The position numbers were made by a program, and so were the translations under genes. Positions 11,824 to 21,459 of a stretch of DNA of 64,000 nt are shown here, piece by piece (position 1 is the stretch's first letter; every line of letters starts with the position of its first letter). Below the pieces are notes generated by a model. The model did no database searches and was not told the origin of the DNA. It was given only the letters and a program-made list of their open reading frames with translations. This stretch comes from Apodospora peruviana. Its lineage: Eukaryota > Ascomycota > Sordariomycetes > Sordariales > Lasiosphaeriaceae. The stretch covers positions 186,001-250,000 of the forward strand of contig JAUEDM010000004.1 of the NCBI GenBank assembly GCA_033439685.1. The letters are read 5' to 3'.

Positions 11824-14694
11824 CTATACCTCACTCGCAACCAGGTGAGAGCTCCCAACGCCGCCGCCCGTCGTCTTCTTCACAGGCCTCCTCTTCTTCT
11901 TTCTGGTAGTACCTTCTGCTGCACCGCCGCTGCCACCACCACCGCCGCTCGACCCCGAACTAGGGGGCGGAGCCGCATTCACCCACCGAGCAATGGCAGC
12001 CGCACGATCGGTGGAGATCTGATACTCCCTTGCCTCGTCCGTCGTCCAGCGACGCCCACCGCCGCCAGGCCGCGAACTGCCACCGTTTGCGACAGCAGTG
12101 GTGACTTTGCCGTTAGCAGTACCACCCGCTGTTGTTGTTGTTGTTGTTGTTGTTGTCCGAACAAGAGCTTTGCTGCTGCTGCTGTCGGATGACGCTGTTC
12201 CAGCTGATGAAGGCCCGCCGCCATTCTTCGCACGCTCAAGAGTCTCCTCCTGGCCGGTTTCTACGATTTCCGCTGCTGGCGTTTCTTTCGAACCACCAGC
12301 TGGGGGTACACCTTCAATCATATTCTGAACGGCATCGCCGCCACCACTGTTGCTGCTGTTGTCCTCCAGCTCTCGCCTATTGAGCTTGGCGTCAAGCGCA
12401 GCAACGGCGTTGTCAAGCCGATAGTCATGTTCCGCACGGATCTTGCGGGCTCTAATCGCCAGTTGGAACGACGTCTCGTCAATAACGCGATCGTCGCTCA
12501 ATGAATCGAAAACAGCTTGGTGGTGGATCCTCTCCTTGCGCTGCTGGTCCGTTTCAGCCGCCAGAAGAGAAGCGGATGCGGGTGCAGCAGCACCAGCGCC
12601 AGCAGCAACTGTTCCAGACGAATTGGAACATGATGCGAGTGCAGTCGAGGAGGAGTGGTGGTCAACCTCCTCGTCACCAAGGGCTCGGAGAGAATTGGCA
12701 ACCTGCCGCAGGGATGGTGTCGTGGTGGGCTTGTTGCCGGACACGCGGACCGAGCCGCTGGCGCCGCCACTGCTGCCGGAGGACTGGAAGAGCGGGAGCG
12801 GCCCTGGTGTGCAGAGGTCGTCCCACGTGCCGGCCAGGTGGATCCAGTTGCTGCACCCGCGAAGGACCTCGATCCAATCGGCTCGGGCAGGAGACCTGCT
12901 GGCCTGGAAAACTGGATATCCATCCACGAGACGAGCCAGCCGAGCCACCATGTAGGCGTGGCGCAGGAGTTCCTTGGCCGACGTTTGGACGAGACAATGG
13001 CACAGGAGAAGCGAGTGGAGTGCGTCGGGCAGAAGGGGGTGAAATGTGAGGGTCTCGGTGGTGGTTTGCAGGACAAGGGAAGGCGGCGGGAGCGGGCGCG
13101 CCGGAGCAAGCTCCATGCTGGGGTAAGGGGGCAGATCGGACGGCGGAGCGGCGGAGAAGAGGTCGGAGAGAGCGTAAATGCGGTGAGGGGCTGTCGGGGA
13201 GTCACCGGTCACTGGAGAACCAGACCGGGGACTATGCGGGTGAGTATTGCGCGGCACGCGAACGCCGTTAGCGGTGTAGTTAACCTTGCGCGTAAACTCC
13301 TCTGGGATCTCGACCGGCAGATCTGGGGAGTACTCAAAATGCGAGACGAAGGACATCAGGTCGCGAAGCGCACGTTTGGCGTTCAGTCTGACCAGCTTCC
13401 TTGCCTCCAGCATCTTCCTCTGCGCTTCCTTTTCGGCCGGTGTTAGCTCCGGCTCAGATCTGGCCTCAGTGCTTGCTTCGTCACCGCTTTGTGGCTCAGC
13501 GGGACTGTCAGATGAGTCCTTGCCCAACCTTTCATCGCCCTGCGTCCGCACTTTGGAGGACGCCGGATAGGAGGCGTTCACATGCCGACAGGCAATCGTG
13601 AGATAGACACTGGCGCGTTGGAACAGTAGCTGGTTCTCTAAGCTGCTCGGCTGCTCTTCCTCTTTGAGGATAATATCATCCTGTCTCCGGCCAATACGCT
13701 GCTGATCGAAAACCTGAACATCTGTAGATGGTGGCTTAAGCTCTGTGTGACGATACAGGCGATTGACTTTGATGGCTTCTGTCAGGTCCATTACCGCACC
13801 CTCGTAGTCTTCCTTGAATATCTTCACAATAGCGCGAGTCCTGAGCGGCTCAGGATCGGTGGGTCTGCTCGAGATCGTGTCGTTGAGGGGCGTGAGGTCG
13901 GTGGACTCGCTGAGTTGTCGACTTGGTATCTTCTCGTGGAAGAAGTGAACATACTTGGCATCGCAGTCATTCGGGCTCCGCTGCAACACGAGGCCCGCCA
14001 CCTCCTCGAGTGATGATGTGCTCTGCATAGTCGCGACACTACAGGCAATCTCGTCCAGTTGGTATGCCTTGAAGAGTTTCTGGGTAGCCTGTTCCCTCAT
14101 CCGGTGCTTTCTCTCGCGACTGAGTTTCGTCTGCCCTCCAGGACCGAAGCCGAAGCCGAGTCCATGGGCTGCGGCGTGGTTTGGGTTGTTGCCCTGGTGG
14201 GCTGTGGACGCAATCCCGCTGGCAGCGCGGACCGCAAGGTTCGTGGCATCGTCGACAAGCTTTCTGATCTTGGCGAGGTCAAAGAACACGGCGGGGTCAA
14301 TGGGACGTGGTCGCGGGGTGTTATAGTTTATGTTGGCTAGGGTCTCGAGGATCTCGTGGGGGAGTTGCAGCCATGGCCCATGGAAAGACGAAATGTACCG
14401 CCAATGTCTGCGGAGGCGCGGGTTGTCAGTGGTTGCGCTACGGGCAAAGGGAGTGTGCGCTGTGAGGATGGACGGAGGACCATACTTGTTTCTGCAAATA
14501 ATGAGTGCCGGCGACGACTGCTGCTGCTGCTGCTGCGCTCCTGGCTTTGGCTTTGGCGTCTTCTTGGTGATGGACGGGGCTACCAGCGTGGTGGGAGAAG
14601 GCATGACGGCCGGCGCGGACGACGAGGCGTTGGCATTGGCCGCATTAGTCGTGTCAATTTCCTCCTTGGAAGCTCCCTTCTTCTTCTTCGGCAT
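11824..14694 (-). CDS. Large conserved fungal protein of unknown function with a TPR-like segment
   Basis: Uninterrupted frame of 956 residues. The N-terminus is basic (MPKKKKG) and low complexity with a Gln run near residues 54-59. A well-structured block follows (HWRYISSFHGPWLQLPHEIL, then PRPRPIDPAVFFDLAKIRKL). From memory this block is widely shared among filamentous ascomycetes, but I cannot assign a function. Around residues 275-310 a helix pair (EPLRTRAIVKIFKEDYEGAV, MDLTEAIKV) has the small/large residue pattern of a tetratricopeptide repeat. The C-terminal 250 residues are disordered, with Ser, Gly and a run of nine Thr encoded by a GTT-type microsatellite on the + strand, and a basic end (KKKRRPVKKT). 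No signal peptide or membrane segment. Probably intracellular; a scaffold role would be inference only. Confidence 0.8.
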   Translation of the reverse strand: MPKKKKGASKEEIDTTNAANANASSSAPAVMPSPTTLVAPSITKKTPKPKPGAQQQQQQSSPALIICRNKYGPPSILTAHTPFARSATTDNPRLRRHWRYISSFHGPWLQLPHEILETLANINYNTPRPRPIDPAVFFDLAKIRKLVDDATNLAVRAASGIASTAHQGNNPNHAAAHGLGFGFGPGGQTKLSRERKHRMREQATQKLFKAYQLDEIACSVATMQSTSSLEEVAGLVLQRSPNDCDAKYVHFFHEKIPSRQLSESTDLTPLNDTISSRPTDPEPLRTRAIVKIFKEDYEGAVMDLTEAIKVNRLYRHTELKPPSTDVQVFDQQRIGRRQDDIILKEEEQPSSLENQLLFQRASVYLTIACRHVNASYPASSKVRTQGDERLGKDSSDSPAEPQSGDEASTEARSEPELTPAEKEAQRKMLEARKLVRLNAKRALRDLMSFVSHFEYSPDLPVEIPEEFTRKVNYTANGVRVPRNTHPHSPRSGSPVTGDSPTAPHRIYALSDLFSAAPPSDLPPYPSMELAPARPLPPPSLVLQTTTETLTFHPLLPDALHSLLLCHCLVQTSAKELLRHAYMVARLARLVDGYPVFQASRSPARADWIEVLRGCSNWIHLAGTWDDLCTPGPLPLFQSSGSSGGASGSVRVSGNKPTTTPSLRQVANSLRALGDEEVDHHSSSTALASCSNSSGTVAAGAGAAAPASASLLAAETDQQRKERIHHQAVFDSLSDDRVIDETSFQLAIRARKIRAEHDYRLDNAVAALDAKLNRRELEDNSSNSGGGDAVQNMIEGVPPAGGSKETPAAEIVETGQEETLERAKNGGGPSSAGTASSDSSSSKALVRTTTTTTTTTAGGTANGKVTTAVANGGSSRPGGGGRRWTTDEAREYQISTDRAAAIARWVNAAPPPSSGSSGGGGGSGGAAEGTTRKKKRRPVKKTTGGGVGSSHLVASEV

Positions 14695-15997
14695 CTTGAG
14701 AGACCGGCTGCATGAAGGTCCAGAGGGTGTGCAGCTGCGTCGCGCAACAGTCTACCGCAGTAGTCGTCGGCGTGGATGCGGCGAGTTCGGGCAAGATTGA
14801 CGTCAAAAGCCGACGTGAAAGGCCAATGAGGACAAGAGCGCAAAAAGCAGCTCTGGGGTTCGGCGCCGCCAGCTCGGTAAGGCCAGGGGAGGGGGAGTGG
14901 GGCTGAAAGGGGAAAAATTACAAGACCCTTTTCCTTTCGCACGTGCCGGAACACGTGTTACGACTGTTTCATCAGCAAAATACGGATATTCCTGTTCAAT
15001 CTGTCTCATACCTTTCAGGTTTGCAGTCTGCCCTGAAGAAAAGAAGAAGTTGGTATATGGACTAGGCTTGAATGGGTCCCAAAAGACTGGATTGATTCCG
15101 GTTGTTGTAATGGATGATGGAGAGGTGAAGATTGAGTACAGGGCCGAAAGATGATACCTTTAGAGGCCAGACCCAGTCTGAGGGGTACCTGCCTCTCACC
15201 TGAGCCCGAAATACAGATTACATTCGCTGAATCAATTTTTATTGTCAAGCTGGAGAGAGAAGCCACGGCGGAGTTCAATTCTGGTGCAAGAACCCTAACC
15301 CTTCCGCCGGCGGGCGACGACTCGGACGGTCAGTTGGAACCTGCCTGGGAAAGAACCTTCCAGGTTATCACTAACCGGTACATCACACACTGACTCAAAT
15401 TGGCATTTTAAATTGAAAAATCATTCGATATTACCTAGTTCAGGTTAACAGCTTTAGCTTTCAAGTTTGAGTGGTCAACTGCCCCAGAACTGTCCAGACA
15501 GCAGCTCATCACTGTGGATACTTACAGTACTGTTCAGCTATTTTTGGCACTGACGACCAAGGGTATTTACACACTCGCTCCACTGCTGTTGGGCACGGCA
15601 GAGCCAAAAAGCTTATTCTCCAGTGCGGTCCCCTCATTCGACAGTTTAACCACCAAGTGCTCCAGCTTCCATGGGAGGCGCTTGTGTGATGGCGGCCCCA
15701 GCCAATCCCCTGAGAGCAAGCTGCTGGCTAAGCGCCCGACACCTGCACAGTCAGCCAAGACAACTTAACTGCCCTACCTATTCTGGGTGTCGAGATGATG
15801 CAGAAGAGGAAGATACCGTCGGCAGGCAGGGTCTTCCAGGGCTCAGGGGACAATGGATCGGCAAGGGTCCTCTTCCCGTTGCCCTTAATATCACCCGGCC
15901 CCAGGGGCACTTTAAGGGCACCCTTTCCTTCTGCGCCCCGCGTTTTCTTCCAGACGACGACGACCGTGACGCGCTTTGAAAGATCACCATCGCCATC
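14695..15997. other. Divergent intergenic region
   Basis: Lies between the 5' ends of the 956-residue protein gene (-) and the DOMON-b561 gene (+), so it should hold both promoters. A CCAAT-like sequence occurs near 15702, but its role is unproven. No additional gene is supported. Confidence 0.5.
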
Positions 15998-17371
15998 ATG
16001 AAAGTGGGTTTCTTTTCAAGCCTTCCAGTGGTTCTGCTCGTCTGCCTGGTGCAGCAGGTAGTAGCCACATCGACCATCTTCATCAAGGAGAGCAACACCA
16101 CCTTCGCCCTCAACCTCTCCCCGGACTCGGACGATGTTAACTTCTACATGGCCGTCCCGGACCTCTACCAGTACACCGGCATCGGCTTCGGCGCTACCAT
16201 GGCCAACTCGCTCATGTTCCTCGTCTACGCCAACAATGACCGCAACGGCGTCACCCTCAGTCCCCGCCTCAGCACCGGCAACACCGAACCGGTCTTCTAC
16301 CCGGCCGCCGAGATCATCCTGCACGAGGGCACGCGCGCGTTTGACCATACGCTGTACGTCAACGCCACCTGCCGTGGGTGTCGCTCGTGGGAGGGCGGGT
16401 CCATCGAGGTGAACAACCCAGGCCATCCAATGATCTTCGGGCTGGGCATCACCCATGTGCGCGGGTCCGACGACAAAGACATGCCGCTCCGGAGGCACAT
16501 GGGCTACGGCGTCTTCTCTATGGACATGGTCAAGGCGACCACGCCCGGCGGGGTCGGGGTCCCGAAGATCAACGCCACGGACGGGGCGGTGTTGCCCAAA
16601 GTCATCAACGAGGACCACGGCGACCGGGCGGCCACCGCGCACGGCGTGGTGTTTGCGATTGTCGCGCTCGTCGCGGCCCCGTTCGACTCGCTCGTCGCCG
16701 GCGCGCTCAGGAAGTGGCCAACTCTGCACATGATCACCGCGACGGTGTATTTTGCCCTGGTGATCGGCGCGTTGGTGCCCGGTATCAACATCAGCAAGCA
16801 GTATATCATGGTGCGTCCCACCTCTCAACGACAACCGGGACGGAATGATAATGCTGACAAAATTTTGATTTGTTTGATTAGACACAAAAAATGCAAACAG
16901 GCCATCAAGTCCTCGGACTTCTCACCGTTGTCATGATGTTCGGCATGGTGATCTGGGGCATCGCGCTGGTCTTCATCCGGAAATTGGCCAAGAAACGGGG
17001 CCAGGAGCCGCCGGAGCGGAGCGCGCTCATGGGTAGGATGCATGCTTACATTGGCTGGCTGATCTGGCTGCTGTTTTTGATCAATAACGGACTGTAAGTT
17101 CATTTCATCCCTTCCTCACGAGTTTAATAGCTGTCTGACTCTTTTGTGTGTGCGCGCGTGTGTGTGTAGGGGTTTGAAGTTGGCAGATCAAGGAAATACG
17201 TTTATCCTTGGGTACGCAGTGCTCGCGGGCGCGGTAGTCATCTTCATGATCCCCATCTACTGGCTTGTGTGGAGGTGCACGCGGCCGAGAAGGGACAAGG
17301 AGGAGGACAACTATCAGCTGAACACCATTTACAATCATGATCAACAACATGGGCATAATATGTATCAATAA
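15998..17371 (+). CDS. Secretory-pathway DOMON (CDH-type cytochrome) plus cytochrome b561 membrane protein
   Basis: Reconstructed as join(15998..16810,16882..17093,17170..17371), 408 residues. A signal peptide of about 23 residues is followed by a DOMON/cellobiose-dehydrogenase-type cytochrome domain (residues about 25-205: FYMAVPDLYQYTGIGFGATM, MANSLMFLVYANN, a CRGC motif, RRHMGYGVFSMDM). Five hydrophobic segments follow. Four His lie at the start of, or within, these segments (ATAHGVVF, LHMITA, TGHQVLGLL, RMHAYIGWL), as expected for the two b-haem ligand pairs of cytochrome b561. The family moves electrons across a membrane to an outer-facing cytochrome, so a plasma-membrane ferric or extracellular-acceptor reductase is the best reading. 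Substrate is not determined. The C-terminal tail is short and cytosolic. The final intron ends in a GT repeat. Both introns are GT-AG. Confidence 0.88.
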
Positions 17372-17450
17372 GCAGTTTTTTGGCGAGAGTTTGTCTGAGA
17401 AAGGAATGGGAAAAATCCGGTAACGGTGTCAGGTGTTTTGGTGTCATTCT

Positions 17451-17494
17451 GGGTAGGTAAGGTACATCTAGGTAGGTAGGTAGGTTCCTACCTG
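17451..17494. repeat. (TAGG)n/(CCTA)n tetranucleotide repeat
   Basis: Interrupted run of GGTA units, GGTAGGTAGGTAGG being the purest part, ending in the inverted form CCTACCT. Similar short motifs recur in intergenic DNA across the window. Confidence 0.8.
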
Positions 17495-18337
17495 CGTTTA
17501 TGATAGATATTTGATATTGACCTTAGTTTTGATCATTCTCTACTGGGTGGGCCGCGCGCAATATGCCGGTCCTCCGCGTCTTGGAGTTGTACAGTGTGGA
17601 CAGAACCGGCGCTGCAGTCTTTCGCTTTGCTGTGGACAATACGCATGCGAATATCATTTGGGCGATGAACCGTGGTTCATCTTGACCGAGCTAGCCGACC
17701 GATAGTCTGGCCCTGGTGAGTTTCTCAAGTCCCTGCTGGCCATTGTCGAACTGGCACTGGCTCAGATGAGGTCGGATTGTGGTTAGGATGCCGTGGTGCG
17801 TCACCCAGCTTGGCAGCTTCAACGGCTTGGGCACCTATCGTCACTACTCGACTCGCCTTTCCAATGCTTGCTTATAACCGGCATTTCCCACTAGTAATCT
17901 GAACACCTTCGATCATCTCGGCAACAAGAAAAGCCTTTGCTTTTTCTAGCTATTGCTGTTCGGGATTGGCCAGTTCTCTGGAGTAACATCACTGCCTGGC
18001 CTCACTCGAGACTACCGAGTCCCCATTCACACGGCAAACGTCGCGTGAACACTGCGATACAAAGAAATCCACGGAAATATGGAGATTTTCGATGTCATAG
18101 CAATCATGATTGACCACCGTTCAGTAATCACGTCATGGGAGTGGATGGTTTCTGTCAGCTCAGATCGAATTGCTGACTTTCATCCCCGGCAACAAGCGTA
18201 TCACCGGCAGTTATCGTTTCCTGGTTTCTCACGATTGCCGCAACCGTCGGAAAGTGTGAGCCTTGACGGTCTGAACTGTGAATCATCTTGATCCCCCTCG
18301 CCGGGCTGGACATCACAGATCCTATCCGTGTAGAAGT

Positions 18338-18346
18338 GCATATAAG
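18338..18346 (+). promoter_or_regulatory. TATA-like element upstream of Pro-rich gene
   Basis: GCATATAAG about 160 bp before the ATG at 18506. An A/C-rich leader (ACAAAACAACAAG, AAAAGACAACC) runs up to the start codon, as is common in fungal 5' UTRs. Assigned by sequence and position only. Confidence 0.35.
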
Positions 18347-18505
18347 TCCCCAGGTCTACCGACTCTCCTTCCTGTTTTCCTTTCTTTCGGCCACCGCTTT
18401 CCTGACAGACCAGCCAGCAGTCTTCCATCATCCTCAAGCACAACGCCCGAGTCTTTCACAAAACAACAAGTCTTTCACAAAAAAGACAACCAATTATCAA
18501 AGACG

Positions 18506-19003
18506 ATGTCGTCGGGAGGCCCTGAGCGACCGCCCTCACCGCCGCCCACACCGGCCCCGGCACAAATCTTCATGACGCCGATCGTGTTTTCGAATGGTGA
18601 CGAGAAACCACCTTCGCCACCACCTACACCGGCCCCGGCACGAGTCCTCACGATTGTGTCGGGACCAGGCCCTGAGCGACAGGATTCGCCACCGCAGACA
18701 CAGTCCCCTGCGTCTAGTGTCCCATACGCCAAGATGTGCTACGCGAGAGCGACCGCGGGGACTTGGCGAGGTATCGCTTTGGCGCAGCGAACTCCCGCCA
18801 AGACGCCGCCGCCTACGAACAAGGCCGTTCCTAGCGTCCCGGACGTCGATATGAGCTACCCTGAAGAGACGGCGGAAGAATGGCGACGTGCGATCCGTGT
18901 CATTCTCGATGATTTCGCGCGAGCTCACACCCGTGAGTATGGGTCACAACCCTCTGTATTTCGAGTGGAGATTGAGGGCCTGAAGTTTTACATCGAGGCA
19001 TAA
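18506..19003 (+). CDS. Small Pro-rich protein with duplicated PPSPPPTPAPA motif
   Basis: Frame of 165 residues from the ATG at 18506. The open frame extends 76 codons upstream, but the A/C-rich leader immediately before this ATG looks like a 5' UTR. The N-terminal 65 residues hold two copies of the unit PPSPPPTPAPA, about 30 residues apart, plus a third degenerate copy (SPPQTQSPAS). The C-terminal half is less biased (SYPEETAEEWRRAIRVILDD, FRVEIEGLKFYIEA) and has the helix-then-strand look of a folded module. No signal peptide, membrane segment or known domain. Function unknown. Coding status rests on composition, leader and clean ending only. Confidence 0.5.
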   Translation: MSSGGPERPPSPPPTPAPAQIFMTPIVFSNGDEKPPSPPPTPAPARVLTIVSGPGPERQDSPPQTQSPASSVPYAKMCYARATAGTWRGIALAQRTPAKTPPPTNKAVPSVPDVDMSYPEETAEEWRRAIRVILDDFARAHTREYGSQPSVFRVEIEGLKFYIEA

Positions 19004-19766
19004 TTCTTCCTTACCACACTCAAATCCACCACTTGGTCTGTCACTTCTGTCACCCCGGAACTGGCAAGGTGTCGCCGCCCGATCCTCCCTCACCTTGCAC
19101 CTGAGCCGGCACCGCCTCCCTCGCCTTCTGCTCGCTCTGTCGTTTGCGCCCATTAGACCTTGAGATGGAAATCAGGAGGATGGGTTTGGCTTGCTGTCGC
19201 GGATAGCAGCTAGCTACCTACCTAGCAACAACAGGTCGACATTCAATCACTGCGCGATGGGATTCTCAGCAGAATATTTTTATTTATTTTTCATTTGGCT
19301 TTCTTTCCTTCCTTTTTGGTGATCCTCGGCGCTCACTCCTTGGCTCCCTGTATCAATTTGTTCAGCCGTGTGGATCGGGGGTTTCTTCTCTTGGTTGATG
19401 GAGGACGAAGCAAGGATAACGTGGATGAATTTCTTGTTCTGTGTCGTTATCTGGTTTACGATCACTATTTTTGGTTCCCCGTCTTTCTCCTTATTTGCTT
19501 TCATTTCCTTTTTTGGACTGCATCAGCGGCATCAGCTGCATACGCACCTGGGCGTTACTGTTAGCCTGCTTAACAGCTGGCGTCACGTTCTTCCTCTTCG
19601 TAGCCACAATCAATGAGCCCGTTTTTTCTTGGGCAATTCAGTTTCGATTTCGACATTTATCAATGTGACAAGTGACTTCTCTTCAAGGCTCTCTTTACAC
19701 ATATCTCTCCACGTCCTATCTGCCTGCCAATATTATAATAGTGCTAACATAATGTCCGTAACCTGA
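19004..19766. other. Intergenic between convergent genes
   Basis: T-rich sequence between the 3' ends of the Pro-rich gene (+) and the hydrolase gene (-). Short open frames rich in Phe and Leu reflect the T-rich composition. Nothing else is recognised. Confidence 0.5.
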
Positions 19767-20702
19767 CTATCTTCCCTTCCCACCAGCCCTCGGCTCAACC
19801 CACCTCCCCAGAAAGACATTAAACATCTCCGGATCCTGCAGCGGCGCAAAATGCCCAACATCAGGCAACATGACCAAACTCGACCCCCAGATCCCGTCCC
19901 GGATGTCCCCGGCAACCTGCCGCTGCACAATCTCCTCCGAGTCCCCGTCCGCAACCCACACGATCGGCGCCTTCCTCGGGTCCTGATACAGCGTCTTGAT
20001 CCTCCCGAAATCGCTTCCGTCCCACATCGGCGCCGTCTCCTGCATAGCGCTCACCCTGGCCGCCAACGCCGCATAATTCTTCGGTTGTCCGGTCGGCGTG
20101 AGCGCCTCCCACTCGCTCTGCTGCCTGCCCGCCAGCTCCTTCAGGAACATGATCCCCATCAATCCGGTGATGTTGAGCTGATCGGGGCGATAGTTGGCAC
20201 CGAACACGAAGGCGCGGTCGAGAACCTCGCCGTGGTGCATCGCCATCGACAGCGCGGTGTTGGCGCCGTCGGACCGGCCCACCACGCCGGTCCTAGCTAC
20301 TTTGAGGTGCTTCAGCAGTGCAGTGGCATCGTGGGCAAACTGCTCGTATGTCAGGGGGACGGAAATGTCGTCGCTTGACCCGCCGTGGGCGCGCGTGTCG
20401 ATGGCGATCACCGGGTTGCCGATCGTGGAAGCGACATATTTGATTTGGTAACCCCACCACCGCGACGAGGTCTTGCGGCCGTGGAGGAAGACAATGGGTA
20501 GACGACCGCAGGTAAGGGGAGGGCCGTGCATGGAGTACCATAGGCTGATGTTGTTGATGCGGGCGGTGCCTCGGAACTTGGCTGGCGGGAGGGTTTTGTA
20601 AGGCGGGGTGTAAGTTTCTGCTGGTTCTGCTGCGGCAATGCTGTCGGTGATGAGCGACATTGATGTGAGGGCTGTGACAAGAACGCGTAGGAGAGACGAC
20701 AT
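19767..20702 (-). CDS. Secreted alpha/beta-fold hydrolase
   Basis: 311 residues from the ATG at 20702; the frame extends upstream, but the signal peptide (MSSLLRVLVTALTSMSLITD, ending near Ala25) starts here. Alpha/beta-hydrolase marks are clear. There is an oxyanion HG motif (VFLHGRKTS, residues 71-79), the nucleophile elbow GRSDG with Ser144, a candidate acid in VADGDS (Asp252 or Asp254), and the catalytic His284 in DVGHFAP. The elbow carries Arg and Asp around Ser, unlike GHSMG esterases. This is closer to the epoxide hydrolase/haloperoxidase-like branch, but substrate class cannot be told. The protein is probably extracellular. A short divergent or unknown 5' side faces the gene-poor region. 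Confidence 0.85.
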   Translation of the reverse strand: MSSLLRVLVTALTSMSLITDSIAAAEPAETYTPPYKTLPPAKFRGTARINNISLWYSMHGPPLTCGRLPIVFLHGRKTSSRWWGYQIKYVASTIGNPVIAIDTRAHGGSSDDISVPLTYEQFAHDATALLKHLKVARTGVVGRSDGANTALSMAMHHGEVLDRAFVFGANYRPDQLNITGLMGIMFLKELAGRQQSEWEALTPTGQPKNYAALAARVSAMQETAPMWDGSDFGRIKTLYQDPRKAPIVWVADGDSEEIVQRQVAGDIRDGIWGSSLVMLPDVGHFAPLQDPEMFNVFLGRWVEPRAGGKGR

Positions 20703-21222
20703 TGTGGTGGTGGTGATGCTGATCAGGGGACAGACAGACCCAAGTGAAGTGTTCCGAACACGGTAAGCGGCCGCCCGGATCTTATTATAACTCTTTGACG
20801 TGGTATATACTATGGGATTGTGATAATGGATCTTCTTTTGTAGCACGTACTATTGCCTTGTGCAGATAGTCGACTTGGCAGATGCTATGTGCTGACATAG
20901 ACCAACTTGGCGTTGACTGAGGTACCTGTAAGGTAGGTAGGTAAGTAATACGGAATACAGAGGAAGAAAACAGGTCCTAGGTTCTTCGGAACCATGCTTA
21001 AAATCTCACAAACATGGACCCGTCGACGAACTGCTGGTTAACAAGTCAAACCCCCACTTGGTCGAATTCAAGTGCTTACGATATGTCAGCAAGCGAAGCT
21101 CAAATAAGGAATGAGGGAATTTGGAAAGCGGAAATATGTCTCGAGTTCTGACTTGCTGCTGCAGCTGTCGTATATTTCCCAAGTTACCCCGTGTGTAAGC
21201 CGAGATGCCCGGGTAGTAGATA

Positions 21223-21459
21223 TACCATTCCATGGTACCATAGGTAGTAGCCATCGGGTACTTTACAAGGGGCTAGCTCGTGACTTTTCAGCACACCTGG
21301 TAGCCATCCTAAAAATACCCATTTTAAGCAGCAAAGATTCCTTGTAAATACCGTCTCAGGCCTTAGCAGCCAATCGCAAAAGATGTCACAGACAAGGAAC
21401 CCGGAGTCTACAGGGTTCTGTGAAGTACCCGATGCCTATCATTTTACCGTGGAATGGTG
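21223..21459. mobile_element. MITE, family 1, copy A (237 bp)
   Basis: Both ends carry imperfect terminal inverted repeats of about 40 bp. The left end reads TACCATTCCATGGTA and, further in, GCCATCGGGTACTTTACA. The complement of the right end reads CACCATTCCACGGTA and GGCATCGGGTACTTCACA. A TA dinucleotide flanks both ends (21221-21222 and 21460-21461), as expected for Tc1/mariner-type insertions. The interior has no coding capacity. A second diverged copy lies at 56633-56857, which shows this is a dispersed non-autonomous element. The transposase source is not in this window. Confidence 0.88.

Larger units (their letters stand above)
17372..18505. other. Intergenic with GGTA tetranucleotide run
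   Basis: A TAGG/CCTA-type repeat lies at 17451-17494. The remainder is mixed-sequence DNA upstream of the Pro-rich gene. A TATATA-like element (GCATATAAG) lies at 18338-18346, about 160 bp before its ATG. No other gene is supported. Confidence 0.5.

Noticed and set aside
16016..16885. 289-codon minus-strand frame opposite the DOMON-b561 gene
   Set aside because: Antisense shadow rich in Asp, Val, Gly and His with no domain; the sense strand has a complete signal peptide, DOMON and b561.
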